64,000 bases of DNA, taken from positions 3,472,001 to 3,536,000 of the forward strand of contig NZ_CP042163.1 in the NCBI RefSeq assembly GCF_007725405.1, in the 5' to 3' direction. A program made the position numbers and the translations under genes. The DNA comes from Shouchella miscanthi. GTDB taxonomy: Bacteria > Bacillota > Bacilli > Bacillales > Bacillaceae_D. The first letter of the stretch is position 1, and the number at the start of each line of letters is the position of its first letter. Positions 34,337 through 43,973 of this stretch are shown here, piece after piece. The notes beneath the pieces were generated by a model. That model did no database searches and was not told the origin of the DNA. It saw nothing but the letters and a program-made list of their open reading frames with translations.

Positions 34337-35524
34337 TTAGCGCTGTCTAAATTCATGTGGCGTCTGCTTAAATTCTTTCTTGAACACTCGAATAAAATAA
34401 GAGGCATGCTGATACCCTAATTCTTCTGATATTAGACTGACTTTCATATTCGTTTGTGTTAATAACGTAACAGCACGATTCATGCGTAAGCGGTGAATAT
34501 AATCTGTCAATGTTTCGCCTGTTTCTTCTTTAAAACGCTTTGATACATAGGATGGATTTAAATATAGATTCGTTGCTATGTCTTGTAGCGTTGGCTGCTT
34601 CATAAACGAAGCATCTATAAATTCTTTCACTCTTTTTGCTAGCGACTCTTGTTGAATTTCTTCGCTAGTTGAATCCACTAGCGGTTTACGAAGATACTGT
34701 TTTGCCTGCTTCCAAAAAATTAATGGCGCCCCCACTTTTATCGTCACTCCATAAAAAAGATCCTTTTTCAATGCTTTTCGTAATCGAACGGCACGATCAT
34801 GAACATCTTTTTCTACTAGCAATGGATCACTGTGATGTACAGGATAAAGAAGATAAGAGATCGCATTTAGAGAGACATGTTTTTCTAGTAAAACATAAGC
34901 TTCTGCAAGTTCTTCATTAATCATCTGCTTCCAGCCATGGCTTGAATTCTGGCTGTGCTCAACACGAACGGTAATGGGAATGGTACGAATATCGCTTTGA
35001 TGAGCCATACCGTAATGCACAAGCTCTGCTTTTAGAGCATCATCTCCCTTTTCTCCACTAATCCATGGCTGAAAGACCGACTCTCCTACAAAACTTAAGT
35101 TACTTTTTATCGCTGCAACAGTTTGTTCTTGCATATACCGTTCCTTTTTCTCTTCAATCTTTTTTACTAATGCTTGTTCAACTGCATAAATGAGCTCTTC
35201 ATCTCTAACTGGTTTTAGTAAATAATCGACTGCCTGTGCCTTTATCGCTGCTTGCGCATAGGAAAAATCTGAATAACCAGAAAGTAAAATACATTTAGGT
35301 TGTATGGAAAACTTCGTTACATCCTGTAATAACTCAAGACCTGAACGCCCTGGCATACGTATATCGGTAATCAAAACATCTATAGGAAATGCCGCTAAGA
35401 TTTCATTCGCTTTTCGAGCGGAGCGTGCACAGTGAACCTGGCTAATCGTAAGTTGATGCCATGGTAAGCTTGCTAATCCTTGTAATGTAGCGTCTTCATC
35501 ATCCACAATTAATAGCTGGTACAT
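34337..35524 (-). CDS. yesN: YesN-like response regulator, AraC-type output
   Basis: 395 aa from ATG 35524. The receiver domain (1-120) has the acidic pair DDE at 8-10, phosphoacceptor Asp54 (LITDIRMPG) and Lys in LLKPVRD. The C-terminal AraC helix-turn-helix domain is DIATNLYLNPSYVSKRFKEETG to the end. The start with GGGAG 7 nt upstream is preferred over an ATG five codons earlier, which lies within the kinase gene. It should be phosphorylated by the adjacent kinase and activate the importer genes. Confidence 0.9.
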   Translation of the reverse strand: MYQLLIVDDEDATLQGLASLPWHQLTISQVHCARSARKANEILAAFPIDVLITDIRMPGRSGLELLQDVTKFSIQPKCILLSGYSDFSYAQAAIKAQAVDYLLKPVRDEELIYAVEQALVKKIEEKKERYMQEQTVAAIKSNLSFVGESVFQPWISGEKGDDALKAELVHYGMAHQSDIRTIPITVRVEHSQNSSHGWKQMINEELAEAYVLLEKHVSLNAISYLLYPVHHSDPLLVEKDVHDRAVRLRKALKKDLFYGVTIKVGAPLIFWKQAKQYLRKPLVDSTSEEIQQESLAKRVKEFIDASFMKQPTLQDIATNLYLNPSYVSKRFKEETGETLTDYIHRLRMNRAVTLLTQTNMKVSLISEELGYQHASYFIRVFKKEFKQTPHEFRQR

Positions 35525-35528
35525 ACCA

Positions 35529-37250
35529 TCACTCCCCATTTTGATACGCTTTGTCCAGTTTACATAAAAGAGTAACGTTTAAACCGCCAAGCTCAGAAAA
35601 GCCGACAACTAAACCTGAATTCGCCCCAAAACGATGGCGCATGCGTTGATTAACATTCCGTAGTCCGTAATGATTCATCGCCTCTTCTTGGGATTCTAGT
35701 AGCTTCTGAATCCTAGCTAATGAATCAGTCGAGACAGTGTGTCCATTATCATCTACGCATATTTGCCAGCCTTCTTCTAGAAGCTTTCCATGAATTCGAA
35801 TTTCCGCCCTTTCCTCGACATCAGCTATCCCATGAACGATGGCATTCTCCACAATAGGCTGAATAAGTAGTCGCGGAATAGGTTGCTTTAAAAGGTCTTC
35901 TGGTAGATTCATAGAATAGCTTAAATCACGCTTCCGCAAAGAATGGATGGCTAAAAAATTGTTTACTAACTTCAATTCTTCTTCTACAGTCGTTTCTTCC
36001 TTTTCTACTTCTGTTCGATAGCGGAAATAGTCACCTAAATGAAGCGCCATTGCTTCGACAGCATCTGTATTGTTTATTTTCGCCATGTTTTTAATATAGA
36101 AGAGGCAATTGTATAGAAAGTGTGGATCTATTTGAGCTTGCAGCAATTTTAATGTTGCTTGCTGAGATCGAATTTTCTCTTCATACACTTCTTCTATTAA
36201 CGTTTGAATTTGATCAGCCATATCATTAAACCCACTCATTGCAATAGCAAATTCCTTTTGGTCTGGAACAGCCATCCGCGTGTAGTAGTGTCCTCTTTTA
36301 AACTGGAGAATGGCATCCTTTAATGTTCCGATTGGCTGCAATAATTGCGTATTTAATAACCAAGCTGCAGCAACACCTAAAAGCAACAACACAAATCCAG
36401 TTGCATAAAACCAAGTTCGTGTTGTCGCAATAGGACTTAACACATCTTCTAGCGGAACAAGATCGACGAGAACCCAATCTAAACTTGTCGAGGAAATATA
36501 CGATAATGTGTAATCATCTTGACCTAATGTAAACCGTTCCGTTCCCCTCTCTTCGTCATCTAATTGGAGTGAAAAGTTGTAATCCAGTGGAAACTCGTGA
36601 TTGGTGCCTACCGGTTTAATTAATTCGTGATGTGGATGATACAGGAATGAATAACCATCATTTGCTAGAGCTAAATCATTTAAATGGTGTTGGACAGCTT
36701 CAATATAAATCCGTGCTTCAACAATAACAGCTTGATTCTCATTATGATGAGTAATCGAGTCTTTCACGTGCTGAACAAAATAAGGGCGATCCGAATCATT
36801 CCCTTCTCCATTGGCAATATATGTCCAGGAAGGGGATAGCGTTTCTGGTCGTTCTGGGGATTTCATCATGGTGGATAATTGTCTTTCCCCATCCGGAAAA
36901 AAGATCGTCACATCAACTAAAAATGTACTAAGCTGCTGGTAAAGCAATAACTTCTCTTGAATGTCCTGCTGAAGCTCTATTGAATCGTACGGACTCAGTA
37001 AATCAATATTCCTTAGTCGATTTGTATCCGAATCAATGCTTAATGCCACGAGAAATTGTGACACTTGCCAAAGATCCGCTTCTAGACGATTCATTGAGAC
37101 ATCAAGCCGATTGATGTTTCGCGTATCGATTTCATCTCGAACCACTCGTTCACTGACCATGTTTGAATACGTATAAACAATGACTACAGGTACTAGAAAA
37201 AGAATAATGCTTACGACCATCTTGTAAAATAAGCTTTTTTGTTTGAACAT
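35529..37250 (-). CDS. yesM: YesM-like sensor histidine kinase
   Basis: 573 aa. A membrane helix (about 10-30), an extracellular sensor domain (about 31-275), a second helix (about 278-300) and a HAMP linker precede the His_kinase domain with phospho-acceptor His in QAQIDPHFLYNCLFYIKN. The ATPase part has the N-box PIVENAIVHGI and DDNGH. This is the YesM/LytS-type kinase that usually senses the binding protein or sugar of the neighbouring importer. ATG behind GGGGGGAG. It overlaps nothing but ends 4 nt before the yesN start. Confidence 0.92.
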   Translation of the reverse strand: MFKQKSLFYKMVVSIILFLVPVVIVYTYSNMVSERVVRDEIDTRNINRLDVSMNRLEADLWQVSQFLVALSIDSDTNRLRNIDLLSPYDSIELQQDIQEKLLLYQQLSTFLVDVTIFFPDGERQLSTMMKSPERPETLSPSWTYIANGEGNDSDRPYFVQHVKDSITHHNENQAVIVEARIYIEAVQHHLNDLALANDGYSFLYHPHHELIKPVGTNHEFPLDYNFSLQLDDEERGTERFTLGQDDYTLSYISSTSLDWVLVDLVPLEDVLSPIATTRTWFYATGFVLLLLGVAAAWLLNTQLLQPIGTLKDAILQFKRGHYYTRMAVPDQKEFAIAMSGFNDMADQIQTLIEEVYEEKIRSQQATLKLLQAQIDPHFLYNCLFYIKNMAKINNTDAVEAMALHLGDYFRYRTEVEKEETTVEEELKLVNNFLAIHSLRKRDLSYSMNLPEDLLKQPIPRLLIQPIVENAIVHGIADVEERAEIRIHGKLLEEGWQICVDDNGHTVSTDSLARIQKLLESQEEAMNHYGLRNVNQRMRHRFGANSGLVVGFSELGGLNVTLLCKLDKAYQNGE

Positions 37251-37309
37251 AACGCTCCCCCCTAAGCGTTATTGTAAGCGATAAACAACCAGCTAGTATG
37301 CCAATTCAG

Positions 37310-37341
37310 AGAAAAAGACAGCGTTTTCTTTTTACGCTGCC
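37310..37341 (-). terminator. Terminator-like hairpin after the binding-protein gene
   Basis: On the minus strand GGCAGCGT and ACGCTGTC form a stem with TTTTTCTCT after it, between the binding-protein stop and the yesM start. It would keep the binding protein more abundant than the kinase. Confidence 0.65.
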
Positions 37342-37351
37342 CGTTTTTTGT

Positions 37352-39022
37352 TCATTCACTCGAATTGACAACGTCAAACCATTCGTTCACTTCTGCAATG
37401 ACATCGTCGCCGCCCTGGCTTCTCCATTGCTCAACCAGACCATCAAATTCATCAATTGGCGTTTCACCGTAAATCATTTTATTAAAGCCTTCGCTTAGTA
37501 ACGTATCAAGTGCATCCCCCCGGCTAACCATTGTTTCTGTCGGTCGCCCTGTAAACATACTTGGTATTTGCGCATCCGCACTATCAACCACTATGCGGGC
37601 ACCTTCCCACGCTTGTTCTGGATATTGAAGATACACTTTGCGTTCAAACGGGGTTTTTGGCTCTTCTCCTCTTGCGAAATCTGCAAGCGCATTAATATAA
37701 AGGCTTGGAATACGCGCACCATCAAATGTGAGTGTGTACTTTACAGGATCAATTCGCCCACCTGGGATATCCTCTTCTCCATACTTCACGTCTCCATTTT
37801 CGAAAACGTAGTCATACCCTTCAGCAAACCCATATTCAAATTCGCTTCCCTCTTCTGGATTTGCAAAATTCTCAAATAAATAATTTTGATACACAAAAAA
37901 TGCTTGAATTTCATCTTCTGTTGCATTTTCATTAAACATAACTGCACCATTTTGTGATGTAATGCCTGTCGAGCGCCCTTTTAGCCCCTCTGGTCCGGTT
38001 GGGATATCATACGCTTTATACTCCGCACCTTCTACATTTTCCAACACTTCAGCTAATGGCCAATCTGGCATCCAATGCGGTCCAGCAATGATTCCGGCAC
38101 GACCAGCGGTAAACAATTCTGCAGCCTTGCCCTCGTCCCATAAACCGGACTCTTGGTGAAGATACCCTTCATCCATCCAACGTTTTAACGTTTCTAAGCC
38201 ATCTTTTATTTCAGGCTGGATATCTCCATTCACGAGAGTGCCATCTTCAGCAAGATTGTACTGATTTGGCATCCCTCCGTGTGCACCAAAGACCCAGTCT
38301 ACCGTTGACATCCACGTGTTTAATTGGTTTGTAAAGCCTGCAGCAAGGCCGTATACTTTCTCTCCGGTTCCAGTGGGATCACCATTTACAAACGCATCCA
38401 TGATTTCTTCAATGTCCTCCAACGTTTCGGGAGCGTCAAGACCTAGATTGTCCATCCAATCTTGTCGAATGAACAGAACGGTATCACCATTCATTTCATA
38501 ATCTAATATCGGAATAGCAAATCGCCCTTCTTCCCGAGTATATGGATCCCACGCATGCGGATCAGCTGCCATTGCTTCTTTCCACGTATCGGACGCATAT
38601 TTATCAAATAATTCTCCAACCTCTTTCACGCGGCCAGAATCGATTAAATCCTGTGTAAGAGGACTTCTTAACGCTAAAATCGAGGGTAGTGGTTGATTGG
38701 AAGACATCTCTAGTTGAAGCTTTGTTTCGAATGTCTCACCAGGTCCACTTGTAGTCCACATATAATTCAAATCAATGTTGAACGTATCTTTTACCCATTC
38801 AGTATGAACATTGTCTTCAATTGTTTCACCGTCACGAAAGAAAATATCACCAGAGACATGTTTAATTAAGTCTAATCTGACTGGTTCTTCAAACCGTTCT
38901 GGCAATTCATCAGCTGATGCTACGGCCTCCACCGTACTTTCTCGGTCGTTTGACGAATTGCTACAAGCTGCAAGCGCGATGACAGCAACACTTGTCATTA
39001 GAATAGATCCATATCTTTTCAC
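37352..39022 (-). CDS. lplA: Extracellular oligosaccharide-binding lipoprotein, LplA/YtcQ-like
   Basis: 556 aa from GTG 39022, which follows GGGGGAG at 6 nt; the frame is open 21 codons further upstream without a start site. The lipobox is LAAC with Cys20. Large size, FAIPILDYEMNGDTVLFIRQDW and AAELFTAGRAGIIAGPHW fit the LplA/YtcQ family that binds long or branched oligosaccharides. It leads the minus-strand importer and two-component series. No glycoside hydrolase or lyase lies in the series, so the sugar is unknown. Confidence 0.9.
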   Translation of the reverse strand: MKRYGSILMTSVAVIALAACSNSSNDRESTVEAVASADELPERFEEPVRLDLIKHVSGDIFFRDGETIEDNVHTEWVKDTFNIDLNYMWTTSGPGETFETKLQLEMSSNQPLPSILALRSPLTQDLIDSGRVKEVGELFDKYASDTWKEAMAADPHAWDPYTREEGRFAIPILDYEMNGDTVLFIRQDWMDNLGLDAPETLEDIEEIMDAFVNGDPTGTGEKVYGLAAGFTNQLNTWMSTVDWVFGAHGGMPNQYNLAEDGTLVNGDIQPEIKDGLETLKRWMDEGYLHQESGLWDEGKAAELFTAGRAGIIAGPHWMPDWPLAEVLENVEGAEYKAYDIPTGPEGLKGRSTGITSQNGAVMFNENATEDEIQAFFVYQNYLFENFANPEEGSEFEYGFAEGYDYVFENGDVKYGEEDIPGGRIDPVKYTLTFDGARIPSLYINALADFARGEEPKTPFERKVYLQYPEQAWEGARIVVDSADAQIPSMFTGRPTETMVSRGDALDTLLSEGFNKMIYGETPIDEFDGLVEQWRSQGGDDVIAEVNEWFDVVNSSE

Positions 39023-39180
39023 TTCTTGCTCCCCCTTACCTTTTGTGTAGTCAGGCTTTTTTTCACCATTTGTAAGCCCTTTCATTTCACTATATCGCTT
39101 CTATTAGACTTTTAAAATAATACTTCTTTTAGATTTATAACACTCTGTTGTCATTCTTAACAGCATCTTTTGTTCTCAAC

Positions 39181-39207
39181 AAAAAAAGGCCATTAATCGA
39201 CCTTTTT
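39181..39207 (-). terminator. Terminator of the GNAT gene, overlapping its stop codon
   Basis: On the minus strand AAAAAGG and CCTTTTTTT flank an 11-nt loop that contains the TAA stop of the gene. The stem is short. Confidence 0.6.
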
Positions 39208-40035
39208 CACTTCCATGACAATAGAGTCACTAACCGGTTCAAAACCAATTTCTTGGTAAATGTGATTGGAGGTAGGGTTATCTAAGTCCGTATACAGTAA
39301 AATAACTGAAAACCCATCCTTTATACACTGATGGCACAGAGCAGTGACACACCTTGTAGCAAAACCATTTTGCCGAAACGGTTTTGGTGTATAGACAAGG
39401 TTAATCGTCACGCTTTGACCGATCTTTCTTGTAGCGTTTGCCATTGCTACAGCGATACCGTCCACTTCTAGAAGATATAACCCACCTTTATCTAGCTGCT
39501 GTCTTGCCGTTTTTTCAGCTTCCTTTACCGTAATACGCTGCTCTGATAAATTCGCTTCATAGTCAAAATCTTGAATCCAATTTGCGACAAATGGAATATC
39601 TTCCCGCTTCATCTTCCTAATATGTCCTCCAGATATAGGACTTACAGATGTAAGATTCAATTGATACAAGCGCTGATTCATCACCGTTTGCACAGAACAT
39701 GCTCTCGCTTTACCTAATAACTGAGTGATGTGCACGGTCGGTTCTTTCACCCCGACAAAGCGAGTAATGGGTCGATCCTTTAGCGCTTGAACGAAGACAT
39801 TGATTACGGATCCTGATAGTTGCTTCGTTTTAAAAGCCAAGACGGCTTGGTTCGGTATTGTCTGCAAGCAAAAGACGTCATATTCAACACTACACATAAA
39901 CAACGGAGGTTTGTTTCCTCTTAATGTTTGTTGTGCTAAACCTAGGAATAAACTATTTTCGACGCTGTTCTCCTTTAACGCTCTTACGCTTTCGTTGTAA
40001 AAAACGTCACTGTCTCTAAACAGATGAACCTTCAC
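39193..40035 (-). CDS. GNAT-family acetyltransferase, two-domain
   Basis: 280 aa. The N-terminal half (1-130) is divergent, as in FR47-like GNATs with a degenerate first domain. The C-terminal half has the acetyl-CoA signature VYTPKPFRQNGFATRCVTAL near 215-234 and IYQEIGFEPV near the end. It starts at GTG 40035 behind GGAGGCGG. It is 20 nt downstream of pepT on the same strand, so probably co-transcribed. Substrate unknown. Confidence 0.85.
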   Translation of the reverse strand: MKVHLFRDSDVFYNESVRALKENSVENSLFLGLAQQTLRGNKPPLFMCSVEYDVFCLQTIPNQAVLAFKTKQLSGSVINVFVQALKDRPITRFVGVKEPTVHITQLLGKARACSVQTVMNQRLYQLNLTSVSPISGGHIRKMKREDIPFVANWIQDFDYEANLSEQRITVKEAEKTARQQLDKGGLYLLEVDGIAVAMANATRKIGQSVTINLVYTPKPFRQNGFATRCVTALCHQCIKDGFSVILLYTDLDNPTSNHIYQEIGFEPVSDSIVMEVKKVD

Positions 40036-40055
40036 CTCACCGCCTCCTTTGTATC

Positions 40056-41282
40056 CTACGCTCTCTGTTCTACAATTTGAACAATGTTCACAATGACTTG
40101 GACTGCTTTTTCCATATCATCAACGGATATATATTCATAACGCCCGTGATAATTTTGTCCCCCAGTGAAAATATTTGGCGTTGGTAATCCTTTATAAGAC
40201 AGCTGGGAACCATCGGTACCACCACGTATTGGTCCAACAATGGGTTCAATTTCACATGCCTTCATCGCATCTAATGCTACATCAACAATCTCTGGATTAG
40301 GCTCAATTTTCTCTCGCATATTGTAGTATTGGTCCCGAATCTCAAGTGTGACATTGTGATCGCCGTGCTTTCCTTGCATTTGCCTTACAATTGATTCCAT
40401 TTTTGCTTTTCGATTAGCGAATACTTTGCGGTCAAAATCACGAATGATGTAATGCAATTCCGCATAATCCGTATCACCCTTCATTGATAAAAGGTGATAA
40501 AAGCCCTCGTAGCCTTCCGTAAATTCAGGCGCCTCATCTGCAGGCAATTGATCATTAAATTCCATGGCACGCTTCATCGCATTAACCATTTTATTCTTTG
40601 CTGTTCCTGGATGGGTACTCACACCTTGAAAACAAACCTTTGCTGCTGCCGCATTAAAGCTTTCATATTGGAATTCACCTAGCGGTCCCCCATCTAATGT
40701 GTAGGCAAAGTCAGCGTTAAAAGCTTCAACATCGAAGTGATGTGGACCTCTTCCAATTTCTTCATCTGGCGTAAAAGCCACTCGAATCTTGCCATGCTTA
40801 ATCGATGGGTTATCGATTAAATATGCCATTGCTGTAACGATCTCAGCAATACCTGCTTTATCATCTGCACCAAGCAATGTCGTCCCATCTGTTGTCATGA
40901 GCGTGTGGCCAACATAGTTTGCTAATTCTGGAAATTGTTTTGGCGACAGCATAATCGTTTCATTTAGCTGAATGTCACCTCCGCTGTAGTTCTCATGCAC
41001 TCGTGGATGTACACCTTCACCTGTAAAGTCTGTCGCTGTATCCGTATGTGCTAAAAATCCAATTGTCGGAGTTGATTTGTCGGTAGTTGCTTCAAGTGTC
41101 GCCATTACATATCCATTATCGTCCATAGCAACGTCTTTCATGCCAATCTGTTTTAACTCTTCTACCAGTAACTGCCCGAGCTCAAGCTGCCCTTTTGTTG
41201 TCGGTACTTCATGACTTGCTTCTGATGACTGAGTATTTATTTTTGCATAGCGTGTTAAGCGTTCAATAAGTTGTTGTTTCAA
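40056..41282 (-). CDS. pepT: Peptidase T (tripeptide aminopeptidase)
   Basis: 408 aa M20B zinc peptidase that cleaves the N-terminal residue from tripeptides in the cytosol. Family motifs: [14 protein letters not shown] (first metal His), [32 protein letters not shown] and [22 protein letters not shown]. It starts at TTG 41282 with AGAGGT 8 nt upstream. Full length. Confidence 0.96.
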   Translation of the reverse strand: MKQQLIERLTRYAKINTQSSEASHEVPTTKGQLELGQLLVEELKQIGMKDVAMDDNGYVMATLEATTDKSTPTIGFLAHTDTATDFTGEGVHPRVHENYSGGDIQLNETIMLSPKQFPELANYVGHTLMTTDGTTLLGADDKAGIAEIVTAMAYLIDNPSIKHGKIRVAFTPDEEIGRGPHHFDVEAFNADFAYTLDGGPLGEFQYESFNAAAAKVCFQGVSTHPGTAKNKMVNAMKRAMEFNDQLPADEAPEFTEGYEGFYHLLSMKGDTDYAELHYIIRDFDRKVFANRKAKMESIVRQMQGKHGDHNVTLEIRDQYYNMREKIEPNPEIVDVALDAMKACEIEPIVGPIRGGTDGSQLSYKGLPTPNIFTGGQNYHGRYEYISVDDMEKAVQVIVNIVQIVEQRA

Positions 41283-41441
41283 TGAGCTAACCTCTTTTCC
41301 AATTGTATTAGTTTTAGTATAGCGGTCTTTTTTTACCCTGCACAGAAAAAAATGATCGCACCATTTGGTAAACTATGATATATTCATATCTATGCATATT
41401 TATTAAATTATTCAATATATAGAACGTGTAGGAGGATAACA

Positions 41442-42950
41442 ATGGATCACATGGGCTTTATCTCGCTCATCCCCCCGCTTATTGCGATAGGACTAGCGAT
41501 TACAACTAAGAACGTACTCGTTTCTCTATTTACCGGGTTGTTTGCTGGCGTTCTTTTACTGACTAGCGGGAACCCAATAACAGCGACAACAGAAACAATA
41601 GGTGAATATTTATTCCCTCAACTAACAGATAGCTACAATGCTGCCGTCCTTGTATTACTCTTGTTTATTGGTGGATTTGTTGGTTTAATTGAGAAATCAG
41701 GTGGATCAGCCGCGTTAGCAAAACGAGTTGTCCGCTTTTTAGATACAAAGGCTAAAACACAGATGGCCGCTTATGTCGGTGGTTTAACGATCTTCTTTTC
41801 TGATTTAGGCTCTCCTTTAATTGTTGGTCCCATCTTTGAAAAGATTTTTGATAAAGCGAAAATATCTCGAGAAAAATTAGCGTGGATTATTGATTCTACC
41901 GCTTCCCCCCTTGCCGTTATGATTCCTTTTATTGGCTGGGGTGTTTACATCATGGGGTTAATTCGTCAAGAGTTTGACAATATTGGCTCGGACATGTCTG
42001 AATTTACTGCTTTTCTTCAGGCCATTCCGTTCCAACTTTACCCGATCTTAGCTGTGGCAATTGTTCCGTTTATCGCCTTAACCAAACTGGACTTTGGACC
42101 AATGGCACGAGCCGAACAACGTGTAGAAAAAACAGGTGAATTGTATTGGAAGAGCTCTCGCCCGCTTCGATACAGTGAGCCAGTTGATGAAAACCAAAAA
42201 AGTTATGCAGTCTTAATTTGGTTGCCATTACTAACACTCTTCGTTACGCTATTTGGCCTTTTACTGACCCATGGCTTTCCATTTGAGCCTGTTGCTGGCG
42301 GCGATTTCCGCGTTGCTTTAAGTACTGCTTACTTATTTGCTAGTATTGTTCTGATTGGCTTAATGGTTTTATTAAAAGTAAAACGGTTCTCTGAAGCATT
42401 TGAACTCTATTCAAAAGGAATGCAGAAGATGGTGTTTGTATTAGCCACGCTTGTATTAGCCTGGGCATTAGGAACTGTTATGAGTGAAATGGGGACGGCA
42501 AACTATGTGATAGAGTTATTACAGGACAGTGTTCCTGGTTACCTTGTTCCTGCCATTCTCTTCCTTGTAGCGGTCTGCATCTCGTTGGCAACTGCAACGT
42601 CATGGGGAACTTTTGCGATTATGATGCCGTTTGCGATACCGATGGCTTTTGGTCTTGATGCCCATCTTGCGGTTTGTATCGGTGCAGTTCTCTCAGGAGG
42701 GATATTCGGGGATCACTGTTCACCTATTTCCGACACAACGATTCTTTCTTCTACTGGTGCAGGTTGCGATAATGTCGATCACGTCAAAACGCAATTTCCG
42801 TACGCTTTGTTAAATGGCTTCATTGCATTTATTGTCTTTATTTTTGCTGGCATTACAGGAAGCTCACTCGTCTTTTTAGCTGCTCTCGCTTTCATGATGA
42901 TAGCGGTCTTCCTCATCGGAAAACGAAAACCGAAACATGCTCAAATCTAA
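41442..42950 (+). CDS. NhaC-family Na+/H+ antiporter
   Basis: 502 aa polytopic membrane protein of the NhaC family. Motifs include FFSDLGSPLIVGPIFEKI, DSTASPLAVMIPFIGWG and GGIFGDHCSPISDTTILSSTGAGCD, the last being the family's most conserved loop. Members exchange Na+ for H+, and some carry malate/lactate, so the substrate pair is not certain. It is a single-gene unit with a strong terminator. It would suit an organism from alkaline or saline places. Confidence 0.9.
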   Translation: MDHMGFISLIPPLIAIGLAITTKNVLVSLFTGLFAGVLLLTSGNPITATTETIGEYLFPQLTDSYNAAVLVLLLFIGGFVGLIEKSGGSAALAKRVVRFLDTKAKTQMAAYVGGLTIFFSDLGSPLIVGPIFEKIFDKAKISREKLAWIIDSTASPLAVMIPFIGWGVYIMGLIRQEFDNIGSDMSEFTAFLQAIPFQLYPILAVAIVPFIALTKLDFGPMARAEQRVEKTGELYWKSSRPLRYSEPVDENQKSYAVLIWLPLLTLFVTLFGLLLTHGFPFEPVAGGDFRVALSTAYLFASIVLIGLMVLLKVKRFSEAFELYSKGMQKMVFVLATLVLAWALGTVMSEMGTANYVIELLQDSVPGYLVPAILFLVAVCISLATATSWGTFAIMMPFAIPMAFGLDAHLAVCIGAVLSGGIFGDHCSPISDTTILSSTGAGCDNVDHVKTQFPYALLNGFIAFIVFIFAGITGSSLVFLAALAFMMIAVFLIGKRKPKHAQI

Positions 42951-42991
42951 AAAGAGCGTTGCGTACGCAATTTTTTCAGGGTGTAATTATG

Positions 42992-43034
42992 ACCACATCG
43001 TCCCTTTTATTTAGGGGTGCTGTGGTTTTTTTTA
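42992..43034 (+). terminator. Terminator after the NhaC-family gene
   Basis: ACCACA (42992-42997) pairs with TGTGGT (43021-43026), with CCC/GGG pairing inside, followed by eight T. A short TTGCG-TA-CGCAA palindrome with six T at 42960-42976 is a second, closer stop. Confidence 0.8.
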
Positions 43035-43042
43035 TGATCGGT

Positions 43043-43078
43043 AAAAAAAGCTTATTGACGTCTTTTCGTCAATAAGCT
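43043..43078 (-). terminator. Terminator of the second sugar ABC operon
   Basis: AGCTTATTGACG and CGTCAATAAGCT form a perfect 12-bp stem; on the minus strand TTTTTT follows. Confidence 0.9.
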
Positions 43079-43085
43079 CTCGTAT

Positions 43086-43973
43086 TTAACCTTTCACACC
43101 TGTTAAGGCAATCCCTTCAATAATCTGTCGTTGAGCGAAGAAATAAACAATCAATACAGGGACAACAGAAATCGTAGCACCTGCCATTAGTAAAGGCCAT
43201 TGTGTTACATACAACCCTTTAAACATTGCCAGTAGAAGTGGAACCGTAAACAACTCGGTGCTACTTAGAAACGTAAGCGGCTGGATAAAGTTATTCCAAA
43301 TGCCGATAAAAGAAAAGATTCCAAATGCTGCTAGGGCAGGCTTTATTAAGGGAAGCATGATCCGCAAATAGATAAAAGCAGGATTGGCCCCATCCATTAC
43401 AGCTGCTTCTTCCATTTCTTTTGGGATCCCAAGCATAAATTGTCTAAGTAAGAACACTCCGAATGCATTAAAGAGAGCATTTGGCACAATGATGGATAAA
43501 TGGGTATTCACCCATTGAAGCTGATCTAAAATAAGGTAAAGCGGAATAAGTGTTACTTGCATAGGCACCATCATCGTTGCTAAAAAAGCAATGAACAACA
43601 CTTTCGATCCTGGGAACTTTAATTTGGCAAAAGCATAAGCAGCCATTGAGCACGTAATAATTTGACTAAGTACCACAATGGTTGAGATATAGAAACTATT
43701 CCAGTATGCTCGACCAAACGGCATTGCATTTAGGGAATCAACGAAATTACTCCACATAATAGGATCTGGAATAATGGTAGGCGGGATGGAAAACATTTGC
43801 TCAAACGACTTTAAACTACTCAATCCCATCCAAATAAACGGACCTGCCATAACAAGAGAACCTAAAATGAGTGCAAGATGAAGGAAAACGGTAGAGGGTT
43901 TCACTTTTCGCTTCACTGCTGGTTGGACAGGAGGTTGTATTTGGCGCTGCGCGTTATCTGCCGTTGTCTTCAT
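43086..43973 (-). CDS. Sugar ABC transporter permease, MalG/AmyC-like
   Basis: 295 aa with six membrane helices and the docking loop EEAAVMDGANPAFIYLRIMLP near 195-215. The C-terminal GIALTGVKG is the usual end of MalG-type permeases. It overlaps the upstream permease gene by 20 nt. With that permease and the binding lipoprotein it forms an importer of the MsmE-AmyD-AmyC (MelEDC) layout without its own ATPase. Confidence 0.9.
   Translation of the reverse strand: MKTTADNAQRQIQPPVQPAVKRKVKPSTVFLHLALILGSLVMAGPFIWMGLSSLKSFEQMFSIPPTIIPDPIMWSNFVDSLNAMPFGRAYWNSFYISTIVVLSQIITCSMAAYAFAKLKFPGSKVLFIAFLATMMVPMQVTLIPLYLILDQLQWVNTHLSIIVPNALFNAFGVFLLRQFMLGIPKEMEEAAVMDGANPAFIYLRIMLPLIKPALAAFGIFSFIGIWNNFIQPLTFLSSTELFTVPLLLAMFKGLYVTQWPLLMAGATISVVPVLIVYFFAQRQIIEGIALTGVKG

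Noticed and set aside
39193-40035. Possible fusion of two proteins in the GNAT gene
   Set aside because: The divergent N-terminal half is common in FR47-type GNATs and the frame is intact.
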